NCBI GenBank assembly: GCA_949130485.1
Contig: OX422205.1
Location: 4,074,415 to 4,138,414, forward strand
Source of the DNA: Agelas oroides
Lineage: Eukaryota > Porifera > Demospongiae > Agelasida > Agelasidae
DNA: 64,000 nucleotides
Reading direction: 5' to 3'
The notes under the pieces are model-generated. The model made no database searches and was not told the origin of the DNA. It saw only the letters and a list, made by a program, of their open reading frames with translations. The position numbers and the translations under genes are program-made. Below, piece by piece: positions 58,801 to 64,000 of the stretch (its first letter is position 1; the number at the start of each line of letters is the position of its first letter).

Positions 58801-59516
58801 CACACACGACAACTTCTTGTTTGTCACGGCACCTTCAGACCGACCATCAATGGAAGGCTGCTCGCAGACTGTACAAATTATACACGCCGGGTTGAGATCA
58901 CTTCAGGTAAGGGCCATGCATAAACGGCACTCATAAGCGCCAGAGATTCAGCTCATAAGCTTAGTCTATTCATGTGTAGCCATAGTACCTGCCTTGGCTG
59001 GAGAAAGGTCACTACCTTCCTTTGGTGAGGACTTATAGCTATTACTACAATGCATTATCAAGTTTGGCTTATAACCGCAAACAGTATACAGTAACAATCC
59101 GGCTGTGTGCCATGAACATCAGCCGTGTGCTGCTTGCTCAGGGTCCCCCCACGATCATGAATCATCTGACTAGTATTACATGCAGAAGTGAGCTGCTTGC
59201 TCAGGCTTGTCCCACGATCACAAAGCATCTGCCGTCAACTCCATAATGCAACAGGAGCAACTGGCACATGTTGGTCATTGTACTGTCCAATGTTAACACC
59301 CCTCACCCCTCATTCCCCACTCCTTCATCCCTCACCCATTCATTCCCCACTCCTTCATCCCTCACCCCCTCATTCCCCCCTCACTACAACATACAGACAG
59401 TGACACAGGCAATGTCTAAACTGAATCCTCCCGTAACCCTGGACAACAGTGAGAATGAGGCCAGATTACGATATATCCAAGAGGAGGTTGTGAGACCTGA
59501 ATTTGTCTTCACACAA
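43807..59516 (+). CDS. G-protein alpha subunit, Gs type, first four coding exons (continues past window)
   Basis: Exons 43807-43933, 52424-52496, 57823-57877 and 59397-59516 join in phase to 125 codons. The product starts [12 protein letters not shown], with an N-terminal helix ending [10 protein letters not shown]. The P-loop [18 protein letters not shown] is split after the first base of the first glycine codon. Then come [19 protein letters not shown] and the helical-domain start [20 protein letters not shown]. The [13 protein letters not shown] segment matches the Gs-class AMSNLVPPVELANPENQ region rather than Gi or Gq. Cys3 is available for palmitoylation, but Ser replaces Gly2, so N-myristoylation is not expected, as in Gs. 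Switch regions and the C-terminal receptor-binding helix must lie beyond 64000. The role expected of Gs is GTP-dependent activation of adenylyl cyclase. The introns (8.5, 5.3 and 1.5 kb) are loaded with repeats. Confidence 0.93.
43940..45110 (+). other. G-alpha first intron, proximal part
   Basis: No gene seen. A two-copy 45-bp repeat (TTGATTGTTARCACAATATGATTAG) lies at about 44905-44970. Confidence 0.45.
45127..45712 (-). mobile_element. Non-autonomous DNA element with TTGGGGCGAGCCTGA ends, copy 1
   Basis: Ends TTGGGGCGAGCCTGAACGAGC and complement TTGGGGCGAGCCTGAGCGAGC enclose 0.58 kb. The whole element is similar in inverted orientation to 58567-59165. Shared interior includes CCATATACCGTAAATTTTAAA and GGTAAGGGCCATGCA. 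Confidence 0.85.
45755..45875. repeat. Tandem duplication of 59 bp
   Basis: GTAACAAATCTCTCGGTTCTCAG...GAACACATAGATTT occurs twice back to back with one difference. Confidence 0.95.
46682..46780. mobile_element. Foldback MITE, TAGCCTCG family, with poly(C) run
   Basis: TAGCCTCGTTCCCAGGCCTTC and the complement of GGAAGGTCTGGGAACAAGGCC. The left arm contains about 15 C residues. A further decayed copy lies at about 46868-46940. Confidence 0.85.
47000..48580 (+). other. G-alpha first intron, middle part
   Basis: No supported gene or element. Confidence 0.4.
48662..49190. repeat. 48-bp minisatellite, eleven copies
   Basis: Unit AAGTATGTAGTCGCCCTCCTGATAGCTTCATGCATGTGCCAAGTTTGT, with T/A and C/A variants alternating. 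It is 16 codons long, so three frames on the two strands are open; these are treated as shadows. Confidence 0.96.
49200..50930 (+). other. G-alpha first intron, distal part
   Basis: Only a short CCTCTTGA repeat (49331-49364) is notable; no gene is seen. Confidence 0.4.
50941..51372. repeat. 86-bp tandem repeat, five copies
   Basis: Unit starts ATTAGGTARCATACGTAGTGTTGCC and ends CCCAACCCTCTTATGTGAAG. Copies differ by a few substitutions. Confidence 0.95.
51560..51835. mobile_element. Foldback family copy (TAAGGGTGGGGCTCGTATG core)
   Basis: ATTAAGGGTGGGGCTCGTATG and CGTGTGAACCCTGCCCTTAAC face each other as in 58009-58262. The left outer arm is decayed. Confidence 0.6.
51955..52025. repeat. 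Short palindrome TCTTGAACCCAGRMC
   Basis: GTCTTGAACCCAGGACC pairs with GGTCTGGGTTCAAGAC around CCTCCTTAAGGAGG. It is a small foldback, possibly seeded by a tRNA T arm. Confidence 0.7.
52500..53880 (+). other. G-alpha second intron, proximal part
   Basis: No supported gene or element. Confidence 0.4.
53896..53990 (+). repeat. G-rich minisatellite with G-quadruplex potential
   Basis: About four units of GGGAGGAGGGGGAGGTGCTACA, including a run of 14 G residues. Many G3+ runs lie with short loops on the transcribed-sense strand. Confidence 0.9.
54093..54728. mobile_element. MITE with TACYGTATTTC ends and internal tandem repeats
   Basis: TACCGTATTTCTTTGAATAGACGCCGCC and the complement TACTGTATTTCGTTGATCAGACGC bound 636 bp. 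Inside is a 55-bp tandem repeat in four copies (about 54150-54370, CACCACAGCCAGACAGTTTC) and repeated CGCCGCCCTCAAATAGTAGCC sub-terminal motifs. Confidence 0.88.
55256..55820. mobile_element. Foldback element with coding-like interior
   Basis: Arms of about 110 bp: GCGCATGATGACGTCAT...GAGGGAGGAGGAAGAGCGTGTAACT at the left is mirrored at 55750-55815. The interior minus-strand frame at 55478-55660 reads [20 protein letters not shown] to a stop, and TACTATAAATAG lies between arm and frame. It may be a captured exon. Confidence 0.75.
55977..56057. mobile_element. Foldback MITE, TAGCCTCG family, 9-bp target duplication (8 of 9)
   Basis: CTAGCCTCATTCCCAGTCCTCCACCACAGCTAT pairs with ATAGCTGTGGTGGAGGACTGGTAACGAGGCT. 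It is flanked by GCAATGGAT / GCAATGGAG. Confidence 0.88.
56884..57152 (+). repeat. 39-bp tandem repeat with embedded GTAAGT
   Basis: About seven units of CTGCTTGTCAGACCTACTCTTATAGTATGGTAAGTGTGA. The first two units are shorter. Each contains ATGGTAAGTGT, a match to the 5' splice-site consensus in the sense direction of the G-alpha intron. Confidence 0.93.
57254..57306. mobile_element. Short foldback MITE, TAGCCTCG family
   Basis: TAGCCTCGTTCCCAGGCACTCGAAAAATCGGAAGGCGCCTGGGGACGAGGCTA-type hairpin of 53 bp. Confidence 0.88.
58009..58262. mobile_element. Long foldback MITE, best copy of its family
   Basis: Arms of about 115 bp: GAAATCGAATATTATT...TTTCGAGTG...CGCTAAGGGTGGGGCTCATA is mirrored at the right by TATGAGCCCTACCCTTAGC...CACTCGAAATACATG...AATATTATTCGATTTC. 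Related partial copies are at 51560-51835 and 41500-41730. Confidence 0.9.
58567..59165 (+). mobile_element. Non-autonomous DNA element with TTGGGGYRAGCCTGAGCGAGC ends, copy 2
   Basis: It is similar along its length to 45127-45712 in the opposite orientation. The right terminal repeat is degenerate, and a second end-like motif at about 59197-59216 makes the exact end uncertain. Confidence 0.8.
59290..59385. repeat. C-rich short tandem repeat
   Basis: CCCTCACCCCTCATTCCCCACTCCTTCAT units directly before the fourth G-alpha exon (acceptor CATACAG at 59396), where they can act as a pyrimidine tract. Confidence 0.85.
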
Positions 59517-59519
59517 GTA

Positions 59520-62400
59520 AGTTGACAGGCTATAGACATGCACATAACATGCCTCAAAATTAAACCGTAGTCGCATGCCCAACCCTCACCCTCTCACAAT
59601 CGAGGTAAAACAGTCTGATGAACTAAGTTGAAAAATCTTGGGCACACATTTACAACTAGTGCAACCTAGCAATGTTTTTACATCTGCTCAAAGAATGTTG
59701 TGATACCTGAGTAGAAATTGTGTAATAATATTAACAATCTCGCAATCTCTTTGGTCCTTACTGCATTGTGTAATAGGCTCCTGAAATTTGACTCTGTTCA
59801 TCAGATTGTTTTTCCGCCAGAAGGTGCACGTGGTGTGGACATGCAACTACAGAAACCACTTCTGTGCTCAGGAAGCATTAATTAGAACATGACTGCTAAG
59901 GAATTTGATGTGTGGCATGATACTACAGCAGGGCTATTTCTGTCATGAGTAGATAAATTATTTATGGTATGTTCTAAATGTTCTATCAACACTATTGTTG
60001 TAGTAGCCTCATGCATGTGCAAAACATGTGCATATATACACGTTTTGCACATGCATGAAAAACCATGTCTCCCTGAATAAAAAAGACAGGCCCAGATGTT
60101 ATGCAAAGTTGCCCACTGTCCAGGATGTGTTTTGGCCATTACCAAACCTCAACTACACTGGGGTGATCGGAAGATGGGCATGTATCTCCATGTGCCTATA
60201 CAGATATGCATAGGCACATGCATGTGCCTTGGATATATGTGAAACTTTCAGTGTCACATTCCTGTATAGCAGGATGAGCTTCACTCTTCTAACGGATGAT
60301 CTCACATTGGTGCAAGCTGTGGGTTCTGGTTTGTAGTGTTTCTTTCAGACAGAATTAACAAAAGTGATCGCAATTGAGGAGTTCAAATCTTGGCTCCAGG
60401 TTGTTATAGGTACAGAAGATTACCAAAGTGTGATCAAAACGTTGCAAATATATTTTTGCCAACTACCGTGAGAGTCCATGATCCATCGTTGAATAACGTA
60501 GGTACACATTATACAAGTCCTTTCTCGCTCACTGGCGAATCCTCAGAGCTGTGAACACCCCACCTGTTTCATTAATTCATTGTATATTCAAATCTCTCAC
60601 AATTCCTAAGTTACAAGGTGTATATCGTAGCTTACCAGCAATTTGAAACGGCGCCGATTTTCTCATTTGTTACGTACAGCTCTGAGGGACTAAGCCCTTT
60701 TCCAAGTTATTTGAAGCTAGTACTCCAGCCTTATGTGAAATCTGGAAGCCGCTTGCTCCCTATGTTGAAGAAAAACCTTCGCTTTGATGGCCCTTCTCAT
60801 AAATTCACGAACGATCACGAACGATCACGAACTAGCACCGCCCCTTCCGCCTTCCCTGCGGGTGATGTAAGTGCAAAGGTGTGGTCTACACTGATTACTA
60901 CTCAACAGGAAGGGATTTACCCCAAAAGCTCGCTTGGCTTCGCTACTTACACGCGTAAACTCTCCTGCGTCAATATATTGGCTCATCGCGCCACGCGTGA
61001 AAAGCCCGTGCACCAATATATTGGCGCTTCGCGTCCTAAGTGTTAAAGGCAAGCTGTATGCTGTTGAACATGAATTGCAAAATTTTCGAGGTATTAAATA
61101 CGTTCATCTAGAGTAAAGTTATGTACAGTATGGACAAGCCCGTGTTCGTGATGGTTTATGGCCCTGGCTACCACATTGATTAGTACATTTTCTCCACGGG
61201 TTCTTCGAACTGTATGAAGGAGAGCCAAGTGGGATAAGTATCACTGGCTTCACACCAAACAAGTTGATAGGGCATTTGCCTCAGGAGCTGAGTGTCACTG
61301 TGGTGCCATTGACTGTAGAGTTTGCTGAAAGGCAATTGCATGCTAGCAACTTACCACAAGGAAGACTGAAGGTTCTATAGCCACAGTACGAGTCCATTCT
61401 TTCTTTAAACTTTGTGTATGTGTGAATGAATTTTCGTGAGTTGATTTTTTATAGTTGGGGACAACTAAATGTTTTAATAGCACTACTTTTCCAGTCTATG
61501 ATTAGTAGCCATCGTTGTTATGGTAACAAGTTTTTCTTCCCTCATTGTTGAGACTCACAGTTTATGAGCTCATTAGTCAGTTAATGAGGACAGGGACGAT
61601 GGCATCCAAGTACGTTTTGTACTACTTGCGCTTGGCTTCGCTGCTTTGTTGTATGTATATGTGAAAAACATGCATAAAAGCTTATGATCTGTTGCTGGCC
61701 CAAACCACATGAAAGCATGTCACTACAAACCTGAACCGCTAGTGTAGAAGGGAGCTTGACCACTGATGTGTATACATGAACAAAACCACATCTCTGTAAA
61801 TCAAGGGTGCCCAGCGTGAGCACTTCTCCAGAGTTTGCACTGTATTTCTATAGGACCTACAAGGTTGCCTCATTTGATGCTCAAAGGTGATCTGCTAGCC
61901 TCTTCTTCCCAGGCTCTTCCCCAGCTTTTCGGTCATACAGTAGACAAAAAGTTTGGGAGGAGCCTGAGAACTAGGCTACTAAGGGAATGTAGACATGATA
62001 GAAATGTGACTTTATGCCATCAACCTTTCAAGTTTGATTTGAAATGATAGAAGTGATAGGTTTCCAATTGAAAAAGAATGTATTTATTGCATACACGTGT
62101 CTGTTAATTTCTACTCCCTCACAAACACTAGTAACTGGAGATTTGAAGGACAGTTATGACTTGTTAGTGGTACTCTCCTGATAATACGCCCACCCTCAAC
62201 ATTAACCCTATCCCCTTGGTGGAGACAGTTATTGTATAGAGTCAGTACTGTGTGAAAGTGCGCCCACCTTACCAAACTAATAGTAGCGTGCACAAGCTTT
62301 TGAAAACCTGCTAAGTATCAAACAGTCTACAGTGCTCTGGCAGTGTCTCCAAGAATCTTGTCCAAGAATATTCAATCAAGGTTCATTTAATATAGGAAGC
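59520..62400 (+). other. G-alpha fourth intron (part)
   Basis: No further G-alpha exon is recognised before the window ends. A TAGCCTCG-family foldback lies at 61896-61978. A 142-codon open frame at 60618-61046 overlaps short repeats (ACGAACGATC, CAATATATTGG) and is not supported as a gene. Confidence 0.45.
61177..61380 (+). other. Coding-like stretch in the G-alpha intron
   Basis: A plus-strand frame without its own ATG reads FFELYEGEPSGISITGFTPN then LIGHLPQELSVTVVPLTVEF and ends QGRLKVL-TAG at 61380. Composition and alternating hydrophobicity look protein-like, perhaps a beta-rich domain. No splice partners are identified; it may be a gene fragment or captured exon. Confidence 0.3.
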
Positions 62401-62423
62401 AATTCAAGATGTCGTGAGATGAT

Positions 62424-62558
62424 AATAGAGGAAAGTGAAAAGCCGGCAGTCACCAAGAATCAAACCCAGGACACCTGGCTTGTGCAGCCAGTGTTTTGCC
62501 ACTTAGCTACGACAACCAGACAACCACCAGCCCTCACATTCTTCTATATTATACATAC
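62424..62558 (-). mobile_element. tRNA-derived SINE, copy 2
   Basis: It shares the leader, tRNA-like body and CTTTTCACTTTCCTCTATT tail with 36981-37112 at roughly 85 percent. A and B boxes are partly eroded (TAGCTAAGTGGC, GGTTTGATTC). Confidence 0.78.
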
Positions 62559-62794
62559 TATGGTACTGAATGCCTCAGTCACACATCCAACAGCTATTCT
62601 ATTTTTAGCTACTCTATTTTTGTCTCATAACATTTCCCTGAGACAATATTATATTCTAAGCAAGCAGTAATTAAGAAACTGGCTGTCTTAGTTCTGCTGT
62701 CCTCAGATGGACTTTGTAAGCCATAGCCAGGCAGGCCTTCACCTGAACTATGCAGCTAGTTGGCTTGTGTTGTTTGGCTCATTGTATTGGGTGA

Positions 62795-62796
<2 letters not shown>

Positions 62797-62850
<54 letters not shown>
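62797..62850. repeat. (TA)n microsatellite
   Basis: About 27 TA units directly abutting the LINE poly(A) tail. Confidence 0.97.
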
Positions 62851-62880
<30 letters not shown>

Positions 62881-64000
62881 CTCTATAATAAATTTATGCA
62901 ATATGCAAAGGGTACAACAGTAGCAGTAAGCTAATAAAAGATGCACCCATATTACAAGTATTTAACTAATATAATAAAGATGAGTATTTAACTGTGACTT
63001 AAAGGAAGTGAATGAATGTGCATTAGTAATACTATTAGGTAATGAGTTCCAAAGTGAAATAGAATGTGGAACAAATGAGTACAAGAAACTATTGGTATGT
63101 GCATAAGGTTGAATAAAACTATTACTATTTACATGTGCCCTAGTACTACGACGTACAAAAACAGGAGGGAAAACAAGGAGGTCATATACAATTTTATACA
63201 TGGTAGTAAGTTTGAGATACAGCCTATGATCATTTAATGTGGGTACTTCAAAGTTTGACAGAAGCTCATTGTAGTTCAAGTCCCATTGCTTAGCACATAT
63301 TCTCAGTCCAAATTTTTGCACCCTCTCAAGTTGGTTTATGTCTTTTTGAAGATGTGGATCCCAAACCTGACTCCCATACTCAAGATGGGGCCTTACCAGT
63401 GACAAATATAGTTGCAGAAGGGCATGCGGCTCGGTGTCATGGGAGAATTTCCGGTAGAGTAAGCCTAAAATTTTTCTAGCTTTGCTACATATTGAGTCAA
63501 TATGATGTGACCATGTAAGGTCAGAGGAGATGAGTAGCCCAAGGTATTTGTAGGAATCCACCATATGAAGAGGTATACCATTAATTAGTATTGCAGGGGG
63601 ATGCATTGGTCTTGGTCTCTTCTTGCGTGTGATCAACATATATTTGCATTTGGTGGTGTTGAAGCAGAGATGGTTCTCGTTCACCCAGTTGTTGACTGCA
63701 TCAACGTCATTTTGGAGGATATTAAAATCCTCAGGGCTGCTAATTCTTCTGTATAGTAACATGTCATCAGCATAGAGCACTAGTTTGCTTCCCTCAGACA
63801 ATGGAATCCTGGTAACACCATCAATATAGATTAGAAATAAAAGAGGACCAAGTACCGATCCCTGCGGCACGCCCGAGATCACTGGGATGGTCCCTGATTC
63901 CTCTCCTCCAACCACAACCTTTTGTTGCCTGTTCATAAGATAGCTGCACAACCACTGAAGAATGAATGGATTTAGGTTTAATTGCACAAGTTTTTCCATG
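62851..64000 (-). mobile_element. Non-LTR retrotransposon (LINE), 3' end with poly(A) tail
   Basis: On the minus strand the coding part is followed by about 80 bp of 3' UTR and then 30 A residues (T run 62851-62880). The element is cut by the window edge. The tail plus RT type fits a Jockey- or CR1-like clade. Confidence 0.9.
62962..63999 (-). CDS. LINE reverse transcriptase, C-terminal 345 residues
   Basis: The open frame contains the RT palm motifs SGVPQGSVLGPLLFLIYIDG and YADDMLLY (catalytic Asp pair). Thumb-region KYLGLLISSDLTWSHHIDSI and the conserved LPNSITNAHSFTSFKSQL tail typical of Jockey/CR1-like LINE ORF2 proteins follow. No stop or frameshift interrupts the visible part, which suggests recent activity. 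The endonuclease and the RT fingers lie outside the window. Confidence 0.93.
   Translation of the reverse strand: MEKLVQLNLNPFILQWLCSYLMNRQQKVVVGGEESGTIPVISGVPQGSVLGPLLFLIYIDGVTRIPLSEGSKLVLYADDMLLYRRISSPEDFNILQNDVDAVNNWVNENHLCFNTTKCKYMLITRKKRPRPMHPPAILINGIPLHMVDSYKYLGLLISSDLTWSHHIDSICSKARKILGLLYRKFSHDTEPHALLQLYLSLVRPHLEYGSQVWDPHLQKDINQLERVQKFGLRICAKQWDLNYNELLSNFEVPTLNDHRLYLKLTTMYKIVYDLLVFPPVFVRRSTRAHVNSNSFIQPYAHTNSFLYSFVPHSISLWNSLPNSITNAHSFTSFKSQLNTHLYYIS

Noticed and set aside
60618-61046. 142-codon open frame
   Set aside because: It overlaps short direct and inverted repeats, has no recognised motif and lies inside the G-alpha intron.

Overview
The window is eukaryotic nuclear DNA, most likely from an early-branching marine invertebrate and probably a demosponge. 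Host genes are split by GT-AG introns. Intergenic DNA and introns are crowded with foldback MITEs, minisatellites, (TG)n tracts, tRNA-derived repeats and a LINE. Two gene types that I associate with sponge genomes are present: an intronless TRIM-NHL gene and a beta-helix gene with many membrane segments ('pmp-like'). No species-diagnostic sequence was found, so the organism is an inference.

Layout. 0.7-3.2 kb: minus-strand KH-domain gene of four phase-compatible exons, with a possible first exon at 3.8-3.9 kb that is duplicated together with its upstream DNA at 6.2-6.7 kb. 5.0-6.2 and 18.9-20.0 kb: two diverged copies of one block that contain decayed 5' ends of the pmp-like gene. 7.3-9.1 kb: palindromic tandem repeats and degenerate repeats. 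9.4-11.9 kb: satellite of 186-bp units with a 5-unit higher-order repeat. 12.2-14.6 kb: TRIM-NHL gene (+). 15.9-18.1 kb: 27-bp minisatellite present in both orientations and broken by nested elements. 20.0-24.8 kb: pmp-like gene (-) with one frame break. 26.2-27.4 kb: duplicated block carrying a tRNA-Thr. 27.4-39.1 kb (perhaps to 42.6 kb): minus-strand DUF445/UPF0754 membrane-protein gene, assembled from nine exons whose phases all agree. 43.8 kb to beyond the window: plus-strand Gs-type G-protein alpha gene, four coding exons visible with very long repeat-filled introns. 62.8-64.0 kb: 3' part of a LINE reverse transcriptase (-).

The genes do not form a pathway. The clearest functional grouping is a possible head-to-head pair around 42.6-43.1 kb, where a small minus-strand first exon and the G-alpha leader share about 0.4 kb. 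The TRIM-NHL linker and C-terminus carry SH3- and SH2-type docking motifs, which suggests a signalling role.

Transposable elements are mostly non-autonomous. One foldback family with TAGYCTCGTYCCCAGRCC-like ends recurs more than a dozen times, and five copies keep 9-bp target duplications.
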